This document shows, one piece after another, positions 19,469 through 27,895 of a stretch of DNA of 64,000 nucleotides. Position numbers and translations under genes: made by a program. How positions within the stretch are numbered: the stretch's first letter is position 1; the number at the start of each line of letters is the position of its first letter. This DNA comes from a virus, in the IMG/VR virus record IMGVR_UViG_3300027140_000003, positions 1-64,000 of that record. One strand, given 5' to 3'. The notes beneath the pieces are model-generated. The model worked only from the letters and a program-made list of their open reading frames with translations. It was not told the origin of the DNA and searched no databases.

Positions 19469-20667
19469 TATAGTCCATCCTTAATCTTATCTTTAGTAAG
19501 AAGTGAAAGTTCACGGAAACTTAATGTTATATTAATTTGTGTCGGCATACCATCATCAAAACTATTAAACTGTCCATTCGGTGTATAGTTTACGTTCATT
19601 TCTGTTAGTACGCAAGAAGTGTGACGATGTAAATTTGGATTTTCTTGTCCATTTTGATAATATGCTATATCAAATTCAGATGGATAAACATACAAAAATT
19701 CATTATCATCTTTAAACTCTGGGTGCATATGATACTTAAATTCATAGATAATATTCATTACATTTTTGGCTTCATCACTATTTCTAGGAAAGAATTGATA
19801 GTCAAACTGGAATGTTCTAAAATCAACATTCTTAAATACTTGTTCTTTCTTTGGGTTTGCTGCAAGACCAAAAGCTGCGCTGGCAGCTGCACCTTGTTTA
19901 TCACTCTTTAAACCCATGGCTCCAACAATTGCTGCAGCATCATTACCAAGGTTTTTGGCTCCACCACCTTCTAGTGCTTTAAGAATTGCTTCTGCTCCAG
20001 CAGCTGCAGCTGCATAAGAAAATGTATCTTCTTCACCCCAAGAAACGCCATAACGAATATTTAATTGATTTGGAATATGTAAAGCGATTGCTGTTTTTAA
20101 TCTTTTCTGTGCACGAGTTACAGATGCTGCTTGAGTTGCTGCAGCACCAATTCCAATCGCAGCTGGCGCAGCATTTAGTGCAGAACCAACTAATGCACCA
20201 CCCTTTCCAGCAAGTAGCCCACCAGCCATAGCACCTTCAATAGCCTGACCAGCAGCATTTATCCCAGTGAAAGCCATTTTTGCTTTTCCACTTCTAGGAT
20301 CATCATATAATTTTTCGTTCATCGCGATAGTAGGACCTCTATCTCTGGCTGGTACATCAGCTACAGTTTGAACAGTTTTATCATTAAACAATTTAGAATC
20401 TTCAGCTACGTTAATATAAAAAATTACATAATTTCCGCCATATTGGAAACTCATAATATCTTCAGGATATGAATGTTGTTCTATATTATATGTTTTGTCA
20501 CTGAACGTAGTTCTTTCTCTGGAAGTATATAGAGGACCAGATAATTTTTTTGGTGGAACAGCTGGTTGTGATTTTGACGTTTTTGACGTTTCTTTAGATG
20601 GAGCTGTGCCATTCATTTCCGTGGCAACTTCGCCATAGTTAACACCCATCTCGTCTGTGTATGACAT
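19468..20667 (-). CDS. 48: Tail-tube cap/baseplate protein gp48-like
   Basis: A 399-residue protein. The C-terminal region (NVDFRTFQFDYQFFPRNSDE, then YEFKYHMHPEF) is characteristic of gp48, the baseplate tube-cap protein. A central Ala/Gly-rich hydrophobic stretch near residues 140-190 is unusual for a tube protein and may be an inserted flexible segment. First gene of the minus structural block, transcribed from the late box at 20714-20708. Confidence 0.75.
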   Translation of the reverse strand: MSYTDEMGVNYGEVATEMNGTAPSKETSKTSKSQPAVPPKKLSGPLYTSRERTTFSDKTYNIEQHSYPEDIMSFQYGGNYVIFYINVAEDSKLFNDKTVQTVADVPARDRGPTIAMNEKLYDDPRSGKAKMAFTGINAAGQAIEGAMAGGLLAGKGGALVGSALNAAPAAIGIGAAATQAASVTRAQKRLKTAIALHIPNQLNIRYGVSWGEEDTFSYAAAAAGAEAILKALEGGGAKNLGNDAAAIVGAMGLKSDKQGAAASAAFGLAANPKKEQVFKNVDFRTFQFDYQFFPRNSDEAKNVMNIIYEFKYHMHPEFKDDNEFLYVYPSEFDIAYYQNGQENPNLHRHTSCVLTEMNVNYTPNGQFNSFDDGMPTQINITLSFRELSLLTKDKIKDGL

Positions 20668-20682
20668 ATTTGTATCCTGGAG

Positions 20683-20714
20683 CTAAATAGTTGATCGATT
20701 ATCATATTATTTAG
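20683..20714. promoter_or_regulatory. Divergent late promoters
   Basis: CTAAATA on the plus strand (20683-20689) points toward gp4, and CTAAATA on the minus strand (20714-20708) points toward gp48. The two boxes sit 18 bases apart in the only divergent gap between the structural blocks. Together they can drive both late operons. Confidence 0.6.
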
Positions 20715-20716
20715 GC

Positions 20717-21151
20717 ATGTTTCACAAAAGATTATTCAAACCAGTATTTCCAGAAAAATATGCTGGGGATCCAACAAACATAATTATGAGAAGTTCATGG
20801 GAGACCAGATTTGCGTCTTGGTGCGATAAAAATCCCTCAGTTATTAAATGGAGATCAGAGGAAACTATAGTTCCCTATAGATGTCCCACAGATAACAAAA
20901 TACATCGGTATTTCGTTGATTTTCAGATACAGGTTAAACAAAAAGATGGTATATTAAAAACGTATCTTATTGAAGTTAAGCCATTTAAGCAAACCCAACC
21001 ACCCGAGTACCCAGGACGCCAGACTCAAAGGTATTTAACTGAATCTATGACGTTTATCAAAAATCAGGCTAAATGGAAAGCAGCTACTGAATACGCCAAA
21101 GATCGTGGATGGGAATTTAAAATCATTACAGAAAACGAACTTGGCTTATAA
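20717..21151 (+). CDS. 4: Head completion protein gp4
   Basis: A 144-residue protein of the T4 gp4 family, a nuclease-like protein that trims DNA at packaged heads before tail joining. The conserved segments are SSWETRFASWCDKNPSVIKW and DFQIQVKQKDG with LIEVKPFKQT, which together form a PD-(D/E)XK-like core. T4 gp4 is 150 residues. First gene of the plus-strand late block. Confidence 0.88.
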   Translation: MFHKRLFKPVFPEKYAGDPTNIIMRSSWETRFASWCDKNPSVIKWRSEETIVPYRCPTDNKIHRYFVDFQIQVKQKDGILKTYLIEVKPFKQTQPPEYPGRQTQRYLTESMTFIKNQAKWKAATEYAKDRGWEFKIITENELGL

Positions 21152-21154
21152 TGC

Positions 21155-21166
21155 CTAAATAATAAT
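21155..21166 (+). promoter_or_regulatory. Late promoter CTAAATA placing next AUG at +1
   Basis: CTAAATA at 21155-21161, five bases, then ATG at 21167. This geometry predicts a leaderless transcript for the 199-residue gene. No Shine-Dalgarno sequence is seen. Confidence 0.6.
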
Positions 21167-21766
21167 ATGGCCAAAAATCCATCAACATTACTAGACGTGT
21201 TTGAGAAAAACCAATACGATCTAAAGACTGCAGCTAAAAAGTCTCGTGGTTGGTTTGAACAACAGGTTTTACTGTTAAATAAACAGAGAATAACACCACC
21301 TAAAGTGTTACAGGGTGATACATCGCAATTAAAAACGAGTATCACTCCAGGTAAACTTTACATGTATTTTTATGACCCAAAACTAAAAGACACCCTACCA
21401 TACTATGACAGATTTCCTTTGGTATTTCCCTTCAGAAAGGTAGAAGGTGGGTTCTTAGGTTTAAATATGCATTATTTACCATATCAGCTTCGTGTTCGTT
21501 TGTTGGATCGTTTAATGATTTTTAAGAGTAACGATAAAATGAACGAAACTACAAGAATCAAATATTCTTGGGCACTTATAGATGGAGTCTCTCGTTATAA
21601 TGGAGCGATTCCTTGCGTTAAACATTATCTGCTAAATCATGTAAGATCTCCATTTAGAGAAATTCCTGCAAATGATTGGGCTACTGCAATGTTGCTCCCA
21701 GTTGAGAGATTTATGGGATCGTCTAAAGATGCAGTCTGGGCAGATTCACTTAGAAAAATGGGCTAA
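21167..21766 (+). CDS. Conserved T4-like late protein of unknown function
   Basis: A 199-residue soluble protein with a conserved core KLKDTLPYYDRFPLVFPFRK and later LNMHYLPYQLRVRLLDRLM. I have seen this pattern as an unnamed protein in marine T4-like genomes. It lies between gp4 and a tube-fold protein, so a head-tail joining or baseplate assembly role is plausible but unproven. The start at 21167 is supported by the late box spacing. Confidence 0.7.
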   Translation: MAKNPSTLLDVFEKNQYDLKTAAKKSRGWFEQQVLLLNKQRITPPKVLQGDTSQLKTSITPGKLYMYFYDPKLKDTLPYYDRFPLVFPFRKVEGGFLGLNMHYLPYQLRVRLLDRLMIFKSNDKMNETTRIKYSWALIDGVSRYNGAIPCVKHYLLNHVRSPFREIPANDWATAMLLPVERFMGSSKDAVWADSLRKMG

Positions 21767-21768
21767 AC

Positions 21769-22470
21769 ATGGCTGAACCAAAGAACGGTAACTTAAAGAA
21801 TTTCGTCGCATTAGTTAAAACCGAAGGGTTGATGAGGACTTCGAGATATAATGTATCTTTAAGAATTCCAAAGAGTATGTCATATTCTCCAAACATGAGA
21901 AAAATTCTTTTGTTTTGTTCAGATATAACCATTCCTGGAGTAACTATTGCAACCAACCAGATTAGAATACATGGTGAAGTTCGTGAAGCACCAAATGAAA
22001 AGATGTTTGACAATGCGAGTATGTCATTCTATGTAGACAATAACATGGAAGTTAAAAAGTTCTTCGATCAATGGATAGAGTCAATTCAAAACCCATTCAC
22101 AAGAAATTTTAATTATTATGATGATTATATTAGCGAAATTAAAATTGAAGTAGAAGATACTAAAGATAGAAAACGCTATGAAATAACTATGGAAGAGTGT
22201 TATCCGAAAAATGTTGGGCAGATCCAAGTTGGATACGATCAGAAAGAAGTTATGAAATTGCAAGTTAGTATGAATTACAAATATTGGAATTCTAGATCAT
22301 TCTCAGCTCCAAAAGAAACTAAAGAATCTCCTTGGGATCGTTTCTTAAAGATGCCAACAATTAATAACAGAGAATTAACTAGCCTACCAAGTGTTCCAGA
22401 ACAGTACAGTTCTAATTTTAGCGGATTTCAGCAAGATTATAACACTATGACTTTTGATGGTAGATCATAA
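21769..22470 (+). CDS. Tail-tube-fold protein (gp54/gp19-like)
   Basis: A 233-residue protein with the tube-protein pattern: an early PGVTIATNQIRIHGEVREAP strand pair, FYVDNNMEVKKFFDQW, and a terminal beta strand VMKLQVSMNYKYW. T4 gp19 (tube) and gp54 (tube initiator) share this fold. Linkage to gp4, gp16 and gp26 rather than to the sheath gene favours the gp54 role. It starts 2 bases after the preceding stop. Confidence 0.65.
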   Translation: MAEPKNGNLKNFVALVKTEGLMRTSRYNVSLRIPKSMSYSPNMRKILLFCSDITIPGVTIATNQIRIHGEVREAPNEKMFDNASMSFYVDNNMEVKKFFDQWIESIQNPFTRNFNYYDDYISEIKIEVEDTKDRKRYEITMEECYPKNVGQIQVGYDQKEVMKLQVSMNYKYWNSRSFSAPKETKESPWDRFLKMPTINNRELTSLPSVPEQYSSNFSGFQQDYNTMTFDGRS

Positions 22471-22473
22471 ATA
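22466..22473 (+). promoter_or_regulatory. Late promoter box CATAAATA before gp16
   Basis: CATAAATA overlaps the stop of the preceding gene and lies 10 bases before the gp16 ATG. An AAGGA Shine-Dalgarno sequence falls between box and start, so a transcript begun here would have a leader of only about 5 bases without it, while read-through transcripts would include it. Confidence 0.45.
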
Positions 22474-22483
22474 AAGGATTATT

Positions 22484-22909
22484 ATGAAAATTGATGATAA
22501 GTTGTCAGAAGTTTTTGACACAGTTAAGATTGAAAAGAAAACTGAAGTTGAAGTATTAGATTCATCTGGTAATACTATAACTCCAGTAAACGAAAAGATT
22601 GAGGATGACTATACAGTTGCCAGAAACAATCTTCGTGTGTTATTGCAGCAAGGACAGGTAGCTTTAACAGATGCTCTGGAAGTTGCTAAACAATCTGAAC
22701 ATCCACGTGCGTTTGAAGTTGTGGGTAATTTAATGAAACAATTAGCTGACGTAAATCAACAATTAATGGATTTACATCAACAGAAACAAAAACTTGATGC
22801 ACCTAGTAAAGCTGAAGCAGCTAAACAGGTGACTAATAATAACGCTATCTTTGTTGGTAGCACCGCTGAGTTGAATAAACTTATTAAGAATATGACTAAA
22901 GGAGAGTGA
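22484..22909 (+). CDS. 16: Terminase small subunit gp16
   Basis: A 141-residue protein with the conserved coiled-coil core of T4-like small terminases (ARNNLRVLLQQGQVALTDAL, then EHPRAFEVVGNLMKQLADVN). It recognises viral DNA and stimulates the gp17 packaging motor, which is not in this window. T4 gp16 is 164 residues. Its stop lies 2 bases before the gp26 ATG, and the gp26 Shine-Dalgarno sequence is inside its end. Confidence 0.88.
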   Translation: MKIDDKLSEVFDTVKIEKKTEVEVLDSSGNTITPVNEKIEDDYTVARNNLRVLLQQGQVALTDALEVAKQSEHPRAFEVVGNLMKQLADVNQQLMDLHQQKQKLDAPSKAEAAKQVTNNNAIFVGSTAELNKLIKNMTKGE

Positions 22910-22911
22910 CC

Positions 22912-23625
22912 ATGGCATTGCCGATGAGTAGTACGCCAACGTATACGTTGTCGATCCCATCTACTGGGAAAGAAGTAAAATATAGACCATTTCTGGTTCG
23001 TGAAGAAAAAGCATTAATGATGGCACAACAAAGCGAAGACCCACTGGTTATGGTCAATACGCTTAAAGATGTTATTAAAACTTGTGTCGTTGGAGATTTT
23101 AATGTCGATGACATTGCAACATTTGATATGGAATATATTTTCACTCAATTACGTGCAAAGTCTGTTGGTGAAACTGTAGATTTAATTTTCCCATGCGATG
23201 TATGTGAGGATGAGAAAGCCAGAGTTCAAATCTCTTTTGATATTACAAAGCTGCAGGTAGAGAAATCGCCAGAACATAACAATAAAATTCACTTATTTGG
23301 CGATGTTGGTGTTGTGATGAAATACCCTACGATGCAAGTGCTAAAGAAATTACAGAATCTTGATGTAAACAACCTTGATGATTTATTTAAAATTGTTGCT
23401 GAGTGTATTGATTACATTTATCAAGGTAACGAACTATTTTATGGAAAAGAACAAAGTCAAGAAGAACTATTAGACTTTATTAATAATTTAACGTCTGAGC
23501 AGTTTGCTAAAGTTCAAAAATTCTTTGAGACTATGCCGAGATTAAAACAAGAAGTTAATTATAATTGTCCTGTTTGTAATCGTGCGCATCATAAAGTTTT
23601 GGAGGGACTCCAAAGTTTTTTTTAA
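22912..23625 (+). CDS. 26: Baseplate hub assembly protein gp26 (zero-frame product)
   Basis: A 237-residue protein of the T4 gp26 baseplate family, with a C-terminal CxxC pair (NCPVCNRAHH) and an earlier CDVC, probably binding zinc. The ATG at 22912 is preferred over the GTG at 22906 because AAGGAGAG is well spaced before it. The gene ends AGT TTT TTT TAA, a canonical -1 slippery site directly before the stop. Like lambda gpG, it sits just upstream of the tape measure and probably acts as a tail-assembly chaperone. Confidence 0.82.
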   Translation: MALPMSSTPTYTLSIPSTGKEVKYRPFLVREEKALMMAQQSEDPLVMVNTLKDVIKTCVVGDFNVDDIATFDMEYIFTQLRAKSVGETVDLIFPCDVCEDEKARVQISFDITKLQVEKSPEHNNKIHLFGDVGVVMKYPTMQVLKKLQNLDVNNLDDLFKIVAECIDYIYQGNELFYGKEQSQEELLDFINNLTSEQFAKVQKFFETMPRLKQEVNYNCPVCNRAHHKVLEGLQSFF

Positions 23626-23810
23626 TAAACCTTTGTCATGATAGTTTGTTCAATTATTATAAAATGAATTTCGCTTTGATGCAGTACCACAAATACTCGC
23701 TAACGGAACTTGAGAATATGATTCCGTTTGAAAGAGAAGTGTATGTTGCCATGTTAATTAAGCATTTGGAAGAAGAAAAACAAAGATTAGAAGCACAGAA
23801 AAAAAGGTAA
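22912..23810 (+). CDS. 26-51: gp26-gp51 fusion by -1 ribosomal frameshift (predicted)
   Basis: At T TTT TTT (23616-23622) a -1 slip moves ribosomes into a frame that is open through 23807 and enters the gp51 ORF in frame, giving a 299-residue product. The bridge reads LINLCHDSLFNYYK before the gp51 Met, which looks like real protein. This copies the gpG/gpGT logic seen before tape-measure genes in many tailed phages. Frame and slippery site are seen directly. Efficiency is unknown. Confidence 0.72.
23664..23810 (+). CDS. 51: gp51-like hub assembly segment
   Basis: A 48-residue ORF (MNFALMQYHKYSLTELENMI, then PFEREVYVAMLIKHLEEEK) resembling gp51-type hub assembly proteins. No Shine-Dalgarno sequence is visible before its ATG, and the frame is open upstream to the gp26 slippery site. 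It may therefore be made mainly as the C-terminal part of a frameshift fusion. It ends 3 bases before the tape-measure ATG. Confidence 0.75.
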   Translation: MNFALMQYHKYSLTELENMIPFEREVYVAMLIKHLEEEKQRLEAQKKR

Positions 23811-23813
23811 AGT

Positions 23814-25607
23814 ATGGCTAAACCACCGATGATGGTCCACGTTCAATCGAGCGACTTTAAGAAACTGTTGGAAGTTCAACAGTTATCGCTGGAGCACGTT
23901 CAAACAATTAGAACACTCGTTGAAACTGGGTCTCCAGCTAAACGTGAAGAAGACATGCTTAAAGTTCAAAAGAAACAACTTGAACAACAACAAGAACTTG
24001 TTGAAGTAAGTAAAGTTTCTGCAGAAGAATTGAAACGCATCAAAGGCGAAGAGTCAGAAGCGATTGCAAATATTGCACAGACTGTTAAAACATTCGACTC
24101 AATTAAAGATAAATTTGCGAACTTCGGAAAGGGATTAGCTGATAAATTCGGATCAGTTAGAGCAACAGGAACAACCGCACTTAAAGCAATTAATGTTGGT
24201 GGTATCTTCGATAAGAAAATTGCTTCAAGAGAATTCGCTGATCAACAAAAGAAACTTGGAAGTGAAAAGTCTTATAAAGAACTTGGACAAGATTTCGAAG
24301 AACGAAACAAAACAGCAAAGAGTATTAAGTCCAATGAAGCTGAGTTGGAGAAGTTTAAAAAAGATACTGGATTAAATGATAAACAGATAGCTGGTACTAA
24401 AGAAGGACAGCGTTTATTGTCTAAACGTGAATCCTTATCTGATGCATTTGCTAAAACAGATTTACGTGCTAATCTTATAGCAAAACCACAACCAGCTGGA
24501 ACTGAGAAGAGCAATAAAGAACAGAATGATGCGGTAAATGTTTCTGAAGAAGAAATGGAATCTTCTCGCAGAGAAGAAGCCCAAACTAAACTACTGCAAG
24601 AAATATCAAAGAACACATCTGCTCTTGGCGGAGATAAATCAAAAGCAGCTGCTCCTAGTGATGGTGGAGGAATGGGTGCTGGTTTGTTAGGTGGTCTTGG
24701 AGCAGGATTTAAAGCATTAGGTGCAGGTCTTTCTTCATTAGGTAAAGGTATTGGTGGCGCAATCAAGGGGATACTAATTGGTATTGCACAAGGTGTTTCT
24801 GCTTTGGCGAATCCAAAGGTAATGTTAGGTCTTGCTGCTGCAGTTTTAGCGTTTATGGGTATTGGTAAAGCACTTGAGTATGCTGCACCATTTATGGAAG
24901 CATTCGCACCAGTTCTAATCAAGGTAGCAGATGTAGTTCAAAACGTATTCGTAGCTGCTATTCAACAAATTCCAAGTGTAATTACAGCAGTCGGTGATGT
25001 AGTTATGGGTGTTATTGGTACGATTTCTGAAGCAATCATTGGAACTATTGATGCGATCACAAGTTCAATCGAAAGACTAGCTGCTATTGATGGTATGAAT
25101 CTTATGCAGGTCGGTGCTGGTCTTCTATCAGTATCGTTTGGTATGGCTGCTTTTGCTGCAGCCAACGTTGCTAGTGGTTTAAGTAACTTGGTTACTGGTT
25201 TCCTATCATGGGCAGGTGGGCAAAAAACTCCTGTCGATCAAATTATTGCTCTTGGTGAACAAGGACAAAATATTGAGAAAGCAGGTATTGGTGTTGAGAA
25301 ACTCGGTGCTGGTCTAAGAGTATTCTCTGACATTAAACCAGAAAACATTAAAGCAATTGCTGCTTTACCTGTTGAAAAAATTGCTGCTATGGGTGCAGCG
25401 ATGGGACAAGCGAACTTTGTTTCTAATCAATCAGCTGCCAATGACGGAGCTAGAACTGCAGCGATGGGTGCCAGCGCAAGTGGTGGTGGAAATACAGTTG
25501 TAGCACCAGTTACAAATAATCAAACCACTCAAAATTCAATAGTTCAATTACCTGTTCGTAATCAAGAACAGACAATGAATCGTTATATAAGAACACGATT
25601 TGCATAA
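23814..25607 (+). CDS. 29: Tail tape-measure protein gp29-like
   Basis: A 597-residue protein, nearly the length of T4 gp29 (590), so a tail of T4-like length is expected. The N-terminal third is helical and charged with coiled-coil character. Residues about 285-430 are Gly/Ala-rich and hydrophobic (GLLGGLGAGFKALGAGLSSL and following segments), typical of tape measures that insert into the host membrane. It directly follows the frameshifting chaperone pair. It ends at a bidirectional terminator. Confidence 0.85.
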   Translation: MAKPPMMVHVQSSDFKKLLEVQQLSLEHVQTIRTLVETGSPAKREEDMLKVQKKQLEQQQELVEVSKVSAEELKRIKGEESEAIANIAQTVKTFDSIKDKFANFGKGLADKFGSVRATGTTALKAINVGGIFDKKIASREFADQQKKLGSEKSYKELGQDFEERNKTAKSIKSNEAELEKFKKDTGLNDKQIAGTKEGQRLLSKRESLSDAFAKTDLRANLIAKPQPAGTEKSNKEQNDAVNVSEEEMESSRREEAQTKLLQEISKNTSALGGDKSKAAAPSDGGGMGAGLLGGLGAGFKALGAGLSSLGKGIGGAIKGILIGIAQGVSALANPKVMLGLAAAVLAFMGIGKALEYAAPFMEAFAPVLIKVADVVQNVFVAAIQQIPSVITAVGDVVMGVIGTISEAIIGTIDAITSSIERLAAIDGMNLMQVGAGLLSVSFGMAAFAAANVASGLSNLVTGFLSWAGGQKTPVDQIIALGEQGQNIEKAGIGVEKLGAGLRVFSDIKPENIKAIAALPVEKIAAMGAAMGQANFVSNQSAANDGARTAAMGASASGGGNTVVAPVTNNQTTQNSIVQLPVRNQEQTMNRYIRTRFA

Positions 25608-25608
25608 C

Positions 25609-25640
25609 AAAAAAGGGAGCCGAAGCTCCCTTTTCTTTTC
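25609..25640. terminator. Bidirectional intrinsic terminator between tape measure and gp32
   Basis: GGGAGC, CGAA tetraloop, GCTCCC, flanked by AAAA and TTTT. It lies between convergent genes and can terminate both strands. Confidence 0.85.
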
Positions 25641-25651
25641 TACTCTAAAGA

Positions 25652-26557
25652 TTAATCTTCTTTAGCAATCTTCTCAAAATAAGACATTACATCTTCATCA
25701 TCGTCACTTGCTGACGCAATAGATGGTGCAGGTTTACTTGCGATCTTTGGTGCAGCAGCAACTGGACGTTCTTCTTCAGAAAGTTCTGCAGCAGATTTGC
25801 TAGCAAAAGAATCACCAGAAAGAACTTCCTCAAGTTTCTTCTTCAACTCATCATAAGACTTGAAGTTCTTACGATCGAGGAACTCTGCCAATTTGTGTTG
25901 CTGGTTTGCAATCTTGAGGATAGCTTCATCATCATTTGAAATTGCGGTAGGATCAGCAAACGCAGATTCGTCATAGTTAGTGTAACCATCTTTCTTACGC
26001 ATACGCAGTTTGAAGTTGGCACCTTCCCAGAAGTCAAACACGTTTACTGGCTTCTCATCTTCAAAGGTTGGACGTGCTTTGTCCATAATCTTATCAAAGA
26101 TTTTCTTACCAAATTTAAATAGGAATACTTTACCTTCGTTCTCTGGATGCTTAGGATCAGAAACAACCAACACGTTAGCGATAAAACTTAGTTTACGCTT
26201 TTGTGCTTGAGCAATTTTCTTGTTCGCATCAGAACCAGAGTTCCACAGTTGAGTGTTCAATTCACCAACAGGGTCGTTCTCACCAAGAGTAGTGAGGGAA
26301 TTTTCGATATACCATTTCCCAGTTGGACCTTGGAATCCATGAGAAAAGATACGTACCCAAGGTAGCTCATCACCTTCTACACGTGGTAGGAAGCGAAGTG
26401 TGGCTGTGCCATTACCTGCTTTATCACCTTCTAGTTTCCAGAAGCGATCGTCAGCGTATGACTTAGTTTGGGTTTGGGGATTTGCGATTTTCTCGAACTC
26501 TCCAGCGATTTTGCCGAAGTCAGAATTGCGCATCTTGCGAAGTGTTTGAATGTCCAT
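25652..26557 (-). CDS. 32: Single-stranded DNA-binding protein gp32
   Basis: A 301-residue gp32 homologue that coats ssDNA and organises replication and recombination. It has a basic N-terminal cooperativity region (LRKMRNSDFGK), an OB core (WVRIFSHGFQGPTGKWYIEN), and an acidic C-tail (SASDDDEDVMSYFEKIAKED) for partner binding. The cysteines of the T4 zinc site are replaced (region ENSLTTLGENDPVGEL), so it probably folds without zinc. GAAAGGTAATAAA precedes the ATG. Confidence 0.92.
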   Translation of the reverse strand: MDIQTLRKMRNSDFGKIAGEFEKIANPQTQTKSYADDRFWKLEGDKAGNGTATLRFLPRVEGDELPWVRIFSHGFQGPTGKWYIENSLTTLGENDPVGELNTQLWNSGSDANKKIAQAQKRKLSFIANVLVVSDPKHPENEGKVFLFKFGKKIFDKIMDKARPTFEDEKPVNVFDFWEGANFKLRMRKKDGYTNYDESAFADPTAISNDDEAILKIANQQHKLAEFLDRKNFKSYDELKKKLEEVLSGDSFASKSAAELSEEERPVAAAPKIASKPAPSIASASDDDEDVMSYFEKIAKED

Positions 26558-26574
26558 TTTATTACCTTTCGTAT

Positions 26575-26799
26575 TTACGGAGTATCGTCGTTTGTATTAG
26601 TATTATGTTGTATAAAAATCTCATCATGAATTTCAAGTTCATCCTCGAAAGGATCATCATAATCTTCTTCAACATAACTATTTAGCGTTTTCATACCTCC
26701 ACTCTTTTTGTTGTTAGAATGTTTGGCATGTTTACCAGATCGCTTACTGGTTTGCTCATCATCGAATTTCTTCGAATGATTATTCCAAGTCTTACCCAT
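26575..26799 (-). CDS. Small Lys/Asp-rich hypothetical protein
   Basis: A 74-residue hydrophilic protein, basic at the N-terminus (KKFDDEQTSKRSGKHAKH) and acidic at the C-terminus. No fold recognised. It lies between gp59 and gp32 with 1 and 17 base gaps, so it is probably co-transcribed with replication genes. Likely disordered. Confidence 0.6.
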   Translation of the reverse strand: MGKTWNNHSKKFDDEQTSKRSGKHAKHSNNKKSGGMKTLNSYVEEDYDDPFEDELEIHDEIFIQHNTNTNDDTP

Positions 26800-26800
26800 T

Positions 26801-27415
26801 TTATAACTCTTTTACTTCTTCCAAGAAATTATCAAAAACCTTTTTAATTTTAACATTTTCGTATTTCACGAAACCTTTAGATTTTTCTATTCTACGTATT
26901 TCATTTTCCCAAAGTAATATCATTGATGAGTTAGTTTTCCAAGAATCAATCATAGGATGAAAGTCGTCAATAATTCTGACAGTTTCAAGTGTTATCTGAT
27001 TACCAAGGAATAATTTAAGTATACTACAATAACCTTTATTTGTCAAGTTAAAAATAGAATCTTCTTTAAATTTGTTCTTGCAAGCATCCAATAAAATTCT
27101 ATTGCAATCATCAGAAAAGATTTTAGTAATACTCTGCTTTCTTCGATTCCACTCAATTAAATTACTATCTGCTTCTTCCATTGAATAAACCGCAGTATCG
27201 CTACCGTAAGCAAAGTTTGCAACATAGTATTGTATTAGTTCTTTGTCTACTGGATATTTTCTTGCAAGTTTCTCAAACATAAGACGATCATTCCTAGCAT
27301 TAAATGCATCACGTGTTCCCTTTAGGTTACCACGATTTTTAAATACATCGAAATTGTCTTTAGTGAAATGGAGTCTGACAGCTATGTAATACTTATACGC
27401 TTTGAATCCGTCCAT
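26801..27415 (-). CDS. 59: Helicase loader gp59
   Basis: A 204-residue gp59 homologue (T4: 217). The N-terminus (GFKAYKYYIAVRLHFTKDNF, then DVFKNRGNLKGTRDAFNARN) is diagnostic. It loads helicase gp41 onto gp32-coated forks. The start overlaps the gp33 stop as TAATG, indicating coupled translation. Helicase and primase genes are not in the window. Confidence 0.88.
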   Translation of the reverse strand: MDGFKAYKYYIAVRLHFTKDNFDVFKNRGNLKGTRDAFNARNDRLMFEKLARKYPVDKELIQYYVANFAYGSDTAVYSMEEADSNLIEWNRRKQSITKIFSDDCNRILLDACKNKFKEDSIFNLTNKGYCSILKLFLGNQITLETVRIIDDFHPMIDSWKTNSSMILLWENEIRRIEKSKGFVKYENVKIKKVFDNFLEEVKEL

Positions 27416-27630
27416 TAGACATCCAGTTGTGCTTTCTTAGGGAGATAATTAAGTTCTTGCATATTGAGTGCTACCTTTTCCTTCAAAGACTTGTTGACTA
27501 ACTTAGCAATGTCTTGTGGTTCAAGATAGTTTTCTTTACAGTATTCAAGAATAGCGTCCATATGAGTGATACGCTTTTCATTGACAACCTGTTCAATGTA
27601 AAGAGAAAATTCGTTTGATGTTTTAAACAT
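27415..27630 (-). CDS. 33: Late transcription co-activator gp33
   Basis: A 71-residue protein. The start is placed at the internal ATG 27630 because the upstream part of the longer frame overlaps the neighbouring gene. ITHMDAILEYCKENYLEPQD and the end LNMQELNYLPKKAQLDV match gp33 of marine T4-likes. gp33 links the sliding clamp to RNA polymerase at late promoters, consistent with the TATAAATA-type boxes seen here. Confidence 0.78.
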   Translation of the reverse strand: MFKTSNEFSLYIEQVVNEKRITHMDAILEYCKENYLEPQDIAKLVNKSLKEKVALNMQELNYLPKKAQLDV

Positions 27631-27895
27631 TCGTAGTGTGTTTATTGAGGTAGTAATTGGCTGTTCTAATAGCATGATTAAGTTCAGAATATTCTTTCGA
27701 TTTAATATTATAAAGTTTCCAGATGTTAGTATCTGTTTTTTCGGGATCCATTTTGTTACCGAATTTATCAAGATACAAACTGAAAAATTTGTCAAGTTTC
27801 ATCTTGTCATTCAATAGGCTAATGTAAAGATCTTGCACTTCCTTTACGTCGCCCATATGACTTGCAGATACAATTTTATTCAATTTAGCGTTCAT
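27623..27895 (-). CDS. Conserved hypothetical upstream of gp33
   Basis: A 90-residue predominantly helical, Lys-rich protein (WKLYNIKSKEYSELNHAIRT near the end). It overlaps gp33 by 8 bases and starts at the stop of the next gene (TAATG), so it belongs to the gp32-59-33 replication and late-transcription operon. Function unknown. Confidence 0.65.
   Translation of the reverse strand: MNAKLNKIVSASHMGDVKEVQDLYISLLNDKMKLDKFFSLYLDKFGNKMDPEKTDTNIWKLYNIKSKEYSELNHAIRTANYYLNKHTTNV

Noticed and set aside
22906-22911. GTG start for gp26 at 22906
   Set aside because: The ATG at 22912 has a well-placed AAGGAGAG and the GTG lies within it.
26650-26670. CTAAATA on the minus strand near 26660
   Set aside because: It lies within coding sequence of the 74-residue gene and is not followed by a gene start at late-promoter distance.
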